Below are positions 6,884-14,500 of a stretch of DNA of 18,948 nt, piece after piece. Position 1 is the stretch's first letter, and each line of letters starts with the position of its first letter. Origin of the DNA: an uncultured Senegalimassilia sp. (GTDB lineage: Bacteria > Actinomycetota > Coriobacteriia > Coriobacteriales > Eggerthellaceae); NCBI GenBank assembly GCA_937925385.1, contig CALEWN010000293.1:1-18948 (forward strand). The letters are read 5' to 3'. The notes below the pieces were generated by a model. The model made no database searches. It saw nothing but the letters and a program-made list of their open reading frames with translations, and was not told the DNA's origin. Both the position numbers and the translations under genes were made by a program.

Positions 6884-7748
6884 GGAGACGAAGGAGAAAC
6901 GAATCAGAAAAGGAGAGGAGGGGCATATGGCGAAACTATCTTTGACTCGCCGCAGCTTCCTGAAGGCGTCCGCTATGGCGGGTGCCGCCGCGACCGTAGG
7001 GTTCGCGGCTGCGCCGTCCGCGGCTCTGGCCGAGGGCGCCGACCCGACGGCCGGCGAAGTGAAGCGCATCCGCTCGTGCTGCCGCGCGTGCGGCAAGGTC
7101 GAGTGCGGCACGTGGGTCACCGTTCAGGACAACAAGGTGATCAAGGTCGAGGGCGATGAATCCAACGCTCACAGCCGCGGCCACTGCTGCGCGAAGTCTC
7201 AGTCGTCGATGCTCGCACTGTACCATCCCGATCGTCTGCGCTACTGCCTGAAGCGCACGAACCCCAAGGGCGAGGACGATCCCGGTTGGGTCCGCATTTC
7301 CCTGGCCGATGCCTTCGATGAGGCTGGTGCCAAGCTCAACGAGATCGTGGAGAAGTATGGCGGAGAGGCCAACTTCGCCATGGGCGGCACGTCCCGCGTG
7401 TGGGCGCAGCCCCCGTACGGCACGCTGAAGTCCATCTTCCCGACCCCGAACGCCCACCTGGCGTACGAGATCTGCAAGGGCCCGCGCCACTTCGCCGGCA
7501 TCCTGACCGACGAGATCGGCTCGCCCTGGATGGAAGTCGAGCAGGGTCCGTTGGTGTACGTGCAGTGGGGCACCGCTGCCGAGTACTCCAACTACGACTC
7601 CACGAACCGTACGGTCGTGGACTGCTCGCAGCGCGCTTACAAGCATATATTGGTAGACCCGCGCATGACGCCGCTGGGAAAGGAAGCCGACCTGTGGCTG
7701 CCGCTGCGCGTCGGCACCGACCTGTGCCTTTCCCTGACCTGGCTCAAG

Positions 7749-7751
7749 TGA
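7749..7751 (+). other. in-frame TGA codon within the molybdoenzyme gene
   Basis: The frame continues without interruption on both sides (DLCLSLTWLK, then ILDNEAYDDLFVRRW). TGG to TGA is the simplest origin. The position is about 90 codons beyond Cys183, the candidate metal ligand, so it does not match the known selenocysteine site of formate dehydrogenase-like enzymes. Confidence 0.9.
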
Positions 7752-8790
7752 ATCCTGGACAACGAGGCCTACGACGACCTGTTCGTCCGCCGTTGGACCA
7801 ACGCCCCGTTCCTGTGGAACCCCGAGAAGGACGGCCGCACGAAGAAGGGCTGGTTCCAGGAGATGAACGGCGGCGTGGATATGGAATCCCGTATCCTGAC
7901 CGAGGCCGACATCGACCGCGAGTGGATCAGCCAGTGGTGGGAGCCGGCGGACGAGAAGTACAGCTATCGCCGCTTCATCTGCTGGGACGAGAACAACAAC
8001 AAGCCCACCTACTGGGACGCCGAGGCCTGCCAGTGGGAAGGCGAGAAGCATAAGATCCCGACGACCGGCACCTGGATCGAGCATCCGTACAAGCCGATCA
8101 TCGCCGACGCATGGCTGCCCGACCCGTCGCACTTCGCCGACTCGGCCGACCAGTCCTACGATGCGTATTGGAACGAGGGCAACGAGGGCGGCAAGAAGTC
8201 CAACCCCATGGGCCTGCCGAAGAACCCCGCGCTGTTCCCCGGCGGCGTTGACATCAAGCTGAAGAACGGCACCACCATCAAGGCCGGTACCGTTTGGGAG
8301 GCCTTCTCCGACAGCCTGTTCGAGTACACGCCCGAGTACTGCGAGAGCGTGACCGAGGTCCCCGCCGAGAAGATCGTCGAGGCCGTGAAGATCTACACCA
8401 CGCGCCTGAACCCCTTGCACGGCAACGGCGGCATCCACTACCAGCTGGCTCCCGACCAGACGGGCCACGCGGTGCAGAACTCCCGTGCCCTGCAGCTGAT
8501 CGCCTGCATCACCGGCAACTCCGACGAGCCCGCCGGCAACCGCGGCTCCTCCAAGGCCGAGGTCGACGGCTGCTGCGGCCGCGCGAACATGAAGGTCACC
8601 GACCATGCTCCTCAGGATTGGGGCATCCGCGAGGGCGTGGGCACCATGGAACTGGGCAACACCCCGCGCGACCTGTCCATCGAGGACCAGGTGCCGCTGA
8701 TCCAGAACTTCGTGCAGCACCTCATCGACGTGAAGTCCCCGCTGGCCGAGCGCTATGGCAACCACGTGCCCTCCGCCGAGGAGGCTCGCT

Positions 8791-8793
8791 GGA
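8791..8793 (+). repeat. target-site duplication GGA, left copy
   Basis: GGA at 8791-8793 abuts the left end of the IS and is matched by GGA at 10009-10011 after the right end. Three bases is a usual duplication size for the IS3 family. Confidence 0.8.
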
Positions 8794-8829
8794 TGGATTG
8801 GCTACACTAAGCTGGACAGTTTCGTGAGG
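8794..8829 (+). repeat. IS left terminal inverted repeat
   Basis: Begins TGGATTGGCTACA and ends TTTCGTGAGG. It pairs with 9973-10008 at 27 of 36 positions without gaps. Confidence 0.85.
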
Positions 8830-8852
8830 GCCGGAAGAGTCAGGAGGAGCCC

Positions 8853-9140
8853 ATGGCGGACCCGAAGCACCCCAGGCATTTCACCGACGAGTTCAAGCGG
8901 CAGATAGTCGAGCTCGTAAACGCGGGGAAGCCCAAGGCGGACGTGATGCGCGAGTACGACCTGTCGAAGAGCACCGTCGACAGATGGGTCAAGTCGATCA
9001 ACGCCACGGGATCGCCGCATGCCGCCGACAACCGCACGCCCGAGCAGAACCGGGTGATCGAGCTGGAGCGCGAGAACCGCAGGCTGCGCATGGAGGTCGA
9101 CGTTTTAAAACAAGCGGCGCTGATATTCGCACGAAAGTGA
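8853..9140 (+). CDS. IS3-family transposase OrfA (helix-turn-helix DNA-binding subunit)
   Basis: A 95-residue protein with the usual OrfA plan: FTDEFKRQIVELVNAGK near residues 9-25, a helix-turn-helix with recognition part SKSTVDRWVKSI around 43-54, and a leucine-zipper-like C-terminal helix (NRVIELERENRRLRMEVDVLK) ending at the frameshift site. It binds the element ends and regulates transposition. ATG at 8853 has AGGAGG five bases upstream. Its TGA stop at 9138-9140 overlaps a GTG in the orfB frame (GTGA), so orfB could also be translated by coupling. Confidence 0.92.
   Translation: MADPKHPRHFTDEFKRQIVELVNAGKPKADVMREYDLSKSTVDRWVKSINATGSPHAADNRTPEQNRVIELERENRRLRMEVDVLKQAALIFARK
9104..9110 (+). 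other. programmed -1 ribosomal frameshift site T TTA AAA
   Basis: The heptamer sits in the correct X XXY YYZ phase relative to orfA (codons TTA AAA). Slipping back one base after AAA leads into the orfB frame, giving the join VDVLK-TSGADIRTK and so an OrfAB fusion transposase. This is the standard expression mode of IS3 elements; here it is inferred from phase and motif. Confidence 0.85.
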
Positions 9141-10000
9141 CGGTGATAGCGGCCAACGCCGACCGCTACCCGGTATCGGCGCAATGCGAGATTCTCGGCG
9201 TTGCGCGCTCGACCTACTACTCCATGCGGTCGCGCGGGGCGGCCCCGGGGGCGCCCGACCCCGTCGAGCCCGCCGTGCTGGCGGCGCACGAGGCCAGCCG
9301 CGGGCGCTACGGGGCCCGCAAGATCAAGGCGGCGCTCTCCCGGGACGGCATAACCGCCAGCCGCAGACGCATCTGCAGGATAATGCGGAAGAACGGCCTG
9401 ACCAGCGCATATGGCCGCAGGAGGTTCAAATGCCATCCCGGCAGGCCCAACGAGGCCGACCTGCCGAACGTGGTCGCCGGGGAGTTCGGCGGGCACGCGC
9501 CGCGCACCCACGTGTGCAGCGACCTGACCTACGTGCGCGTCGGCGGCGGCTGGAACTACGTCTGCCTGCTCATCGACCTGAGCAACCGCGAGATCGTCGG
9601 CCATTCCGCCGGACCGCGCAAGGACGCCGCCCTGGTGAGGGCCGCCTTCGCGACGCTGGAGTTCCCGATATCCGACATCGAGGTGTTCCATACGGACCGC
9701 GGCAGCGAGTTCGACAACGCGAAGATCGACGAGATGCTCGACGTCTTCAGCATCGAGCGGTCGCTGTCGAGGAAGGGGTGCCCGTACGACAACGCGGTCG
9801 ACGAGTCGACCAACAAGATACTGAAGGCCGAGCTCGTCTACCGCGAGATGTTCGGCACGACGCGCGAGCTGCAGGTCAAGCTGGCGGACTACGTGCATTG
9901 GTACAACAACTTCAGGATGCATTCGACGCTGGGGTACATGACCCCGGTCGAGTTCAGAAAAGCAGGCTTGGTCCTCCCGAAATCGTCCAAAAAGATGTAG
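9137..10000 (+). CDS. IS3-family transposase OrfB (DDE integrase domain)
   Basis: The catalytic part of the transposase, with an RNase-H-like rve fold. It lies in the -1 frame relative to orfA and is expected mainly as an OrfAB fusion made by frameshifting at 9104-9110. GTG at 9137 is a possible independent start and gives 287 residues. The HTH_21-like segment RGRYGARKIKAALSRDG is followed by the triad: D in VCSDLTYV, D in FHTDRGSEF, and E in NAVDESTN, with exactly 35 residues between the second D and the E. The C-terminal YVHWYNNFRMHSTLGYMTPVEF is a family signature. The TAG stop at 9998-10000 lies inside the right terminal repeat. Nothing suggests inactivation. Confidence 0.94.
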   Translation: MTVIAANADRYPVSAQCEILGVARSTYYSMRSRGAAPGAPDPVEPAVLAAHEASRGRYGARKIKAALSRDGITASRRRICRIMRKNGLTSAYGRRRFKCHPGRPNEADLPNVVAGEFGGHAPRTHVCSDLTYVRVGGGWNYVCLLIDLSNREIVGHSAGPRKDAALVRAAFATLEFPISDIEVFHTDRGSEFDNAKIDEMLDVFSIERSLSRKGCPYDNAVDESTNKILKAELVYREMFGTTRELQVKLADYVHWYNNFRMHSTLGYMTPVEFRKAGLVLPKSSKKM

Positions 10001-10008
10001 CCAATCCA
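9973..10008 (-). repeat. IS right terminal inverted repeat
   Basis: The reverse complement begins TGGATTGGCTACA, identical to the left end, then diverges for six bases before TGGAC and TTTCG match again. Confidence 0.85.
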
Positions 10009-10011
10009 GGA
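10009..10011 (+). repeat. target-site duplication GGA, right copy
   Basis: Matches 8791-8793. Joining base 8793 to base 10012 restores the codon ATC and the frame RWIAERKGG of the molybdoenzyme. Confidence 0.8.
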
Positions 10012-11955
10012 TCGCCGAGCGCAAGGGCGGCGCCTACAAGAGCTCCCGCGCATGGCCGGGCCTGAAGACCAGCTTCGACAGCAACGCCAAGCAGATCTCC
10101 GCAGAGCGCTTCCCGCTGCTTCGCTACTGGAATCGCTGGGCCGACTCCGCGACCATCTGGGACTCCATCAACGGCATCGACACCCCGTATCAGATCCACG
10201 GCGGCGTGTGCATGTCCGGCGACTTCATGAACGAGTCCAACCTGCTTGAGGCCTGGGAGGCCCTGACCCGCCTGGACTTCTGGCTGGACTTCAACCTGTG
10301 GAGCTGCCCGAACAACGGCTGCGCCGACATCGTCATCCCCGTCCTGCACTGGCTCGAGGTCAACACCGGCCGCGTGTCCCAGGGCGCCGGCGGCATCTTC
10401 GGCGCAGGTCAGCGCGCCGTCGAGCCGATGGGCGATTGCATCTACGACCCGGTCGCCGTCATCTGCCTGTACCTGGGCATGGCGAAGGCGGTCTCGGGCA
10501 AGGAGCATCCGACCCGCGCCGACATCCCCGCCGACCGCACGTCCGTGATCTGGAACGACCGCGACCTGAACTACGACGGCTGGAACAACCTGGACTACAA
10601 CGAGTTCGTGCAGATGGGCGGCAGCGTCACCTACGAGCAGCAGGAGTACCGCGTGCTCAAGGACGCTACCGACTGGTGGCGCATCGAGGAGTTCAAGGAC
10701 AAGGAGAGCAAGCCCGAGCAGGTCATCCCGGCGTTCCCGAGCTACGCTTCCGCCGAGAAGCCCGCTCAGGCCATCAACGACGTGGCTGGCCCGGACTTCC
10801 CCGAGTACGCCGCGAAGTTCCAGGAAGAGGGCTGGTTCGACTGCCGCAAGTGGCACCCCGAGCGTTGGGGCACGTATCGTCGCTGGGAGATGGGTTACCG
10901 TCGCCAGCAGGGCGGCTACAACCTGTACTCCGCCATCGACGAGAAGTGCGGCTTCATGACCCCGACCGCCAAGGTCGAGGTGTGGTCCACCATCGCCGAG
11001 ACCTACATCCCGGACACCACCAAGACGTTCGCGGAGAGCTGCAGCCCGGACCGTGCCGCCTATGACGGGAAGATCCCCGACATCGACAAGTTCCCGCACT
11101 GGTTCGAGCCGAAGAACTCCAAGGTCGAGGCTCCGCGCTACTACCACAAGGACCAGGCGGACCAGATCGCCACGACGGACTCCTACATCAATGACAACTA
11201 TAAGGGCGATCATCTGATGGAGGAGTACAAGGAGAACCTGCAGAAGTACGGCGACGACCACGCGTTCATCATGACCACCGGTTCCCGTCAGCCCGTGTAC
11301 TTCCACTCCGAGCACCGTCAGCTGCCCTGGTGCCGCGAGCTGTGGCCGTCCCCGCGCGTCGAGATCAACCCGAAGGACGCCGCGCGCATGGGCGTCGAGC
11401 AGGGCGACGGGGTGTGGATCCGCACCCCGTGGGGTGCTGTTCGCGAGGTTGCCGACCTGTACTACGGCATCAAGGAAGGCACCATCAACGCCAACCATGC
11501 CTGGTGGTACCCCGAGATGGACACCGCGAGCCACGGCTTCGAGCTGGTCGGCATCAACTGCTGCATGGACAAGTACGCCCAGTGCTGGGTGTGCGGCGCC
11601 TCGCAGCTGCGCGGCATCCCTGCGCTGATCTACAAGGCCACGCCGGAGAACTCCCCGTTCAAGAACCCGGTGCCGTGCGATCCGAAGGGCAACCCCGCCA
11701 TCACGAACGCCAACGACCCGCGTCTGAAGGAATGGCTGTCCAATGACCCGCGTCTTGCCGACGCCAAGGTGGAACTGACCTTCGCCAACATGGACGCGAA
11801 GGGCTGCCAGCCGTCCATCCAATCCCCGGAGGCCCTGGTCACCGGCAAGCTGCCTAAGGGCGAGCGCGGAAGCGATGCCCTCGGCCAGTACAGCAATAAA
11901 GGCCAGCTGAGCGACAAGCTCGGCTCTTACAAATAAGGAAAGGAGGTAACAACCC

Positions 11956-12615
11956 ATGGCAAATTACGCGATCATCACCGACCTGAACCGTTGCACCGGC
12001 TGCTTGGCCTGCACGGTCGCCTGCAAGGCGATCAACGGCGTCGACGTCGGCAACTTCTGGATCAAGACGCTGCGCATCGGTCCGCACCCCATCGAGGGCG
12101 GCTCCGGCGATTACCCGGACGTGGAGATGTACTTCCTTCCGGTCCAGTGCCAGCACTGCAAGAACCCCGAGTGCGTGCGCGTGTGCCCGACCGGCGCGTC
12201 CCATATCCGCGAGGACGGCACCGTGCAGATCGACAAGTCCAAGTGCATCGGCTGCCGTTTCTGTGCCCTGGCCTGCCCTTATGGCGTGCGTTACCTCAAT
12301 GAGGAGGAGCGCGTCGTCGAGAAGTGCACCATGTGCGAGCAGCGCATCAGCCAAGGCGAGCTGCCGCAGTGCGTGGCCCAGTGCGGCGCCCGCGCCCGCT
12401 TCTTCGGCGACCTTGACGAGGGCGTCGACAACTTCGAGGGCCCGGCGCATCCGGACAGCCCCGGCTGCCAGTACGACGAGATGACCAAGACCCGCGTCAA
12501 GCTCAAGGACTACGTCGAGGCGTACACGGAAAGCGATATCCATTATCTCAAGGACGCAGGCAACAAGCCCAAGCTGATGTACCTGCTCCGCGAGGGCCGA
12601 AAGTGGAGGGAGTAG
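11956..12615 (+). CDS. four-cluster ferredoxin subunit (DmsB/NrfC/PhsB type)
   Basis: A 219-residue electron-transfer subunit, the usual partner of DMSO-reductase-family catalytic subunits. Sixteen cysteines in four groups should hold four [4Fe-4S] clusters: CTGCLACTVAC (C13, C16, C19, C23); CQHCKNPECVRVCP; CIGCRFCALACP; and CTMCEQRISQGELPQCVAQC. It has no signal peptide of its own, so it would be exported with the Tat-bearing catalytic subunit. It starts 19 bases after the catalytic gene with a near-perfect AAAGGAGGT site. The reading frame is intact even though its catalytic partner is broken. Confidence 0.93.
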   Translation: MANYAIITDLNRCTGCLACTVACKAINGVDVGNFWIKTLRIGPHPIEGGSGDYPDVEMYFLPVQCQHCKNPECVRVCPTGASHIREDGTVQIDKSKCIGCRFCALACPYGVRYLNEEERVVEKCTMCEQRISQGELPQCVAQCGARARFFGDLDEGVDNFEGPAHPDSPGCQYDEMTKTRVKLKDYVEAYTESDIHYLKDAGNKPKLMYLLREGRKWRE

Positions 12616-12619
12616 ACTC

Positions 12620-13537
12620 ATGAATCCGGAATGGCCTCTAATCCTCTTCACCTTCTTCCTGTGCCTGTCCGGCGGCATCTTGGGCGCACAGGGCCTGCTC
12701 ACCGTGCTCGGCAAGGGCAAGAAGATGCAGAACGCGGCGCTCATCGCCGCGCTGGCGACGCTCGTGATCGGCGGCATCTGCGTGTTCATGCACCTGCAGC
12801 ATTGGGAGCGCATCTTCAACGCGTTCGGCGCGCTGCTCGCCGGTAACGGCTACGGCGTGTCCGGCATCACCCTCGAGCTGTGGGGTTGCGTCGTGGAGTT
12901 CATCGCCATCGTGCTGTTCTTCCTGTTCGCCCGCCGCGCCGAGGACGGCGTCGCCCCGAAGTGGGCCGGCATCCTGGCCATCATCGTGGGCCTGGCGCTT
13001 CCCATGGTCACCGGCGACTCCTATCTGATGCCGTCGCTGCCCACGTGGGACACCCCGCTTCTGATCGTGTACTACCTGACGAACACGATCTTCATGGGCG
13101 GCCTGGCCGCGCTCGTGATCGCCGGCCTCACCGGCGACGTCGAAGCCCGCGACTTCATGGTCAAGACCGCCTTGGTCGGCGCCGTGGCCCAGCTGGTCAT
13201 CGTGCTGGTGTACGCGATCGTGATCAACGGCTCCGCCGCCACGTACTCCGCCGACATCGCGTTCTACTTCGACCCGACGCTGCCCGACGTGCCCATGGTC
13301 GACCGCGCCGCCGTCGTCGGCAGCCTGCTGGCCGGTTCCAACGCCGTGATGTTCTGGCTGGGCGCCATCATCGTCGGCATCATCGCCCCGGCCGCCATCC
13401 TGTGGTTCGGCAAGGGCAAGGATGGCCAGCAGCTGGCCATCTACGCCGGCGGTGCAGGCGTGTGCTGCATCATCGGCGGCATCATCTGGCGCGTGCTCCT
13501 GTACTCGGCAGCGATGCACATCTTCGCCCTGTTCTAG
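12620..13537 (+). CDS. DmsC-like integral membrane anchor subunit
   Basis: A 305-residue, very hydrophobic protein with about eight predicted membrane helices, in the place and size of the DMSO reductase anchor family. It would hold the complex at the outer face of the membrane and pass electrons between menaquinol and the Fe-S subunit. FTFFLCLSGGILGAQGLL opens the first helix; the HLQHWER segment follows the second, at the membrane surface, where DmsC-type proteins have conserved polar residues. It starts four bases after the ferredoxin gene, with GGGAG seven bases upstream of ATG, so it is tightly co-transcribed. NrfD is the alternative family; the length and first helix fit DmsC better. 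Confidence 0.82.
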   Translation: MNPEWPLILFTFFLCLSGGILGAQGLLTVLGKGKKMQNAALIAALATLVIGGICVFMHLQHWERIFNAFGALLAGNGYGVSGITLELWGCVVEFIAIVLFFLFARRAEDGVAPKWAGILAIIVGLALPMVTGDSYLMPSLPTWDTPLLIVYYLTNTIFMGGLAALVIAGLTGDVEARDFMVKTALVGAVAQLVIVLVYAIVINGSAATYSADIAFYFDPTLPDVPMVDRAAVVGSLLAGSNAVMFWLGAIIVGIIAPAAILWFGKGKDGQQLAIYAGGAGVCCIIGGIIWRVLLYSAAMHIFALF

Positions 13538-13755
13538 GAAGCGAAGGCCGCAGGGCCGGTTCTGGTCGGCCGGCCTTGCGGGCGAGTAGGTGGGAAAACG
13601 CCTGCTCGTAAGCTGAAAAGGCGTGTTGGAGGGGGCTTACCTGAACGCCCCGCTTTCGGCAACGGAAGCCCCCTCATATACGCGTTTTCGAACAGCCCCG
13701 ACCGGGGCTTTCGCGCATAGGAAGAGGAATCGGAAAGACAAGGAGAGGGGTCTTC
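13538..13755. other. 218-bp intra-operon gap with three stem-loops
   Basis: Three hairpins can be drawn. A 12-bp stem with one G-T pair is at 13548-13559/13570-13581. A 10-bp perfect inverted repeat GAGGGGGCTT/AAGCCCCCTC is at 13629-13638/13666-13675. AGCCCC-GACC-GGGGCT followed by TTCG is at 13694-13709. They divide the catalytic/ferredoxin/anchor genes from the NapG/NapH-like pair and may cause partial termination or mark a separate promoter. Confidence 0.5.
13694..13713 (+). terminator. possible attenuator hairpin before the NapG-like gene
   Basis: Stem AGCCCC/GGGGCT with loop GACC at 13694-13709, followed by TTCG. The stem is short and the T run weak, so at most partial termination is expected. 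Confidence 0.35.
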
Positions 13756-14490
13756 ATGAGCGAAGAGAAGAAGGAGGGCGCGCAGGCAGCCGCCCCGCAG
13801 GACGTCGGCGCGGCTGCCGATGCGGCGCCCGCGCAGCCTGCTGCGAAGAGGGTGAAAGAGCCCATGAGCGTCTCGCGCCGCTCGCTGCTCATCGGCGTGG
13901 GCAGCACGGCCGCGCTGCTGGGATTGGGCGCCCTGCGCTATGCCGGACACGTGCCGTTGAACCGCCCGCCGGGAGGCCAGGACGAGGCGCACCTGGTCAG
14001 CGCCTGCATCCGTTGCGAGAAATGCTACGAGGCGTGTCCGCGCCACGTTATCAAGCCGGCCAAGATCGAGGACGGCCTCCTGGGGATGCGCAGTCCTCAG
14101 CTTGACTTCAGCGCCGATTACTGCGACTTCTGCGCCGGGGAGAACGGCGGCGTGCCGCTGTGCGTGGCGTCGTGCCCCACCGAGGCGCTGCAGCTTCCAG
14201 CTGGCGCGGATGCGCACAACACCATCATCGGCTTGGCCGAGATCGACCGCAAGACGTGCCTGGCGTTCCGCGACACGGGCTGCCATTTCTGCTTCGACGC
14301 CTGCCGCGATGCCGGTTACGACGCCATCCAGCTCGATGGCAACGGCTACAGCCCGCGCCCGTACGTGATCGAGGACAAGTGCGTCGGCTGCGGCGCCTGC
14401 GAGAGCGTGTGCGTGTCGCTGCAGCAAGGCTCCATCGTCGCGGGAGCCACCGACCGCGCCATCGTCGTCCGTCCCGCGTCCTCGTTGTAA
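13756..14490 (+). CDS. NapG-like Tat-targeted ferredoxin
   Basis: A 244-residue periplasm-facing electron carrier. An unusually long, Ala/Glu-rich N-terminal leader of about 37 residues precedes the twin-arginine motif SRRSLLIG (R41-R42), a hydrophobic stretch and LRYAG. Cysteine groups then follow: CIRCEKCYEACP (C84, C87, C90, C94); YCDFC...CVASCP; CHFCFDAC; and CVGCGACESVC, enough for four [4Fe-4S] clusters as in NapG/MauM proteins. In Nap systems NapG with NapH oxidises quinol and delivers electrons to the periplasmic reductase. Here the pair presumably serves the adjacent molybdoenzyme, but that is inferred. The start has AGGGG five bases upstream; a second ATG at 13864 (MSVSRR) would give a conventional short leader. 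Confidence 0.85.
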   Translation: MSEEKKEGAQAAAPQDVGAAADAAPAQPAAKRVKEPMSVSRRSLLIGVGSTAALLGLGALRYAGHVPLNRPPGGQDEAHLVSACIRCEKCYEACPRHVIKPAKIEDGLLGMRSPQLDFSADYCDFCAGENGGVPLCVASCPTEALQLPAGADAHNTIIGLAEIDRKTCLAFRDTGCHFCFDACRDAGYDAIQLDGNGYSPRPYVIEDKCVGCGACESVCVSLQQGSIVAGATDRAIVVRPASSL

Positions 14491-14500
14491 GGGGGTTGTC

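Larger units (their letters stand above)
6565..6926. other. divergent intergenic region (362 bp) with dyad, large inverted repeat and C tract
   Basis: This region must hold the promoters of both the minus-strand pair and the molybdoenzyme operon. It contains ATCATCC-N5-GGATGAT (6688-6706), a plus-strand TATGAT hexamer (6734-6739), a 21-bp perfect inverted repeat (6774-6883) and an eight-C run inside that loop. No coding frame here is convincing. Confidence 0.6.
8794..10008 (+). mobile_element. IS3-family insertion sequence, 1215 bp, complete
   Basis: The element is bounded by 36-bp imperfect terminal inverted repeats (8794-8829 and 9973-10008) with 27 of 36 positions identical. The outer 13 bases, TGGATTGGCTACA, are perfect. 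It is flanked by GGA duplications. Inside are orfA and orfB in the 0 and -1 frames with a frameshift heptamer at 9104-9110 and an intact DDE catalytic triad, so it looks transposition-competent. It lies in the same orientation as the disrupted gene. The truncated host frame ends at TAA 8808-8810, inside the left terminal repeat. The subgroup within IS3 is not assigned. Confidence 0.93.
6927..11936 (+). pseudogene. Tat-exported molybdopterin oxidoreductase catalytic subunit, broken by a TGA and by an IS
   Basis: Mo-bisPGD enzyme of the DMSO reductase family, catalytic subunit of a respiratory complex. The start at 6927 has a strong AGGAGAGGAGG site. Residues 7-36 form a Tat signal (TRRSFLK, then a hydrophobic stretch and ALA). 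A [4Fe-4S] site follows: C52, C55, C60 and C87 or C88. Cys183 in YEICKGPRHF is a candidate Mo ligand, and HAFIMTTGSRQPVYFHSEHR begins the C-terminal dinucleotide-binding domain. Two lesions break it. TGA occurs in frame at 7749-7751 (codon 275, between LTWLK and ILDNEAYDD), and an IS3-type element at 8794-10008 splits codon 623. Element plus 3-bp duplication is 1218 bp, so removal restores one 1263-residue frame with no other lesion. The layout resembles the catechol dehydroxylases and related large molybdoenzymes of gut Eggerthellaceae, but the substrate is unknown. Read-through of TGA cannot be excluded. Confidence 0.88.

Noticed and set aside
7773-7787. Hairpin after the TGA as a SECIS element
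   Set aside because: Only a 5-bp stem, fully explained by codons for DDLFV, with no GGUCU-like apical loop; the residue position does not match known selenocysteine sites.
6936-8765. 609-codon minus-strand frame opposite the molybdoenzyme
   Set aside because: It is antisense shadow composition and crosses the TGA region only because the reverse strand lacks stops in GC-rich DNA.
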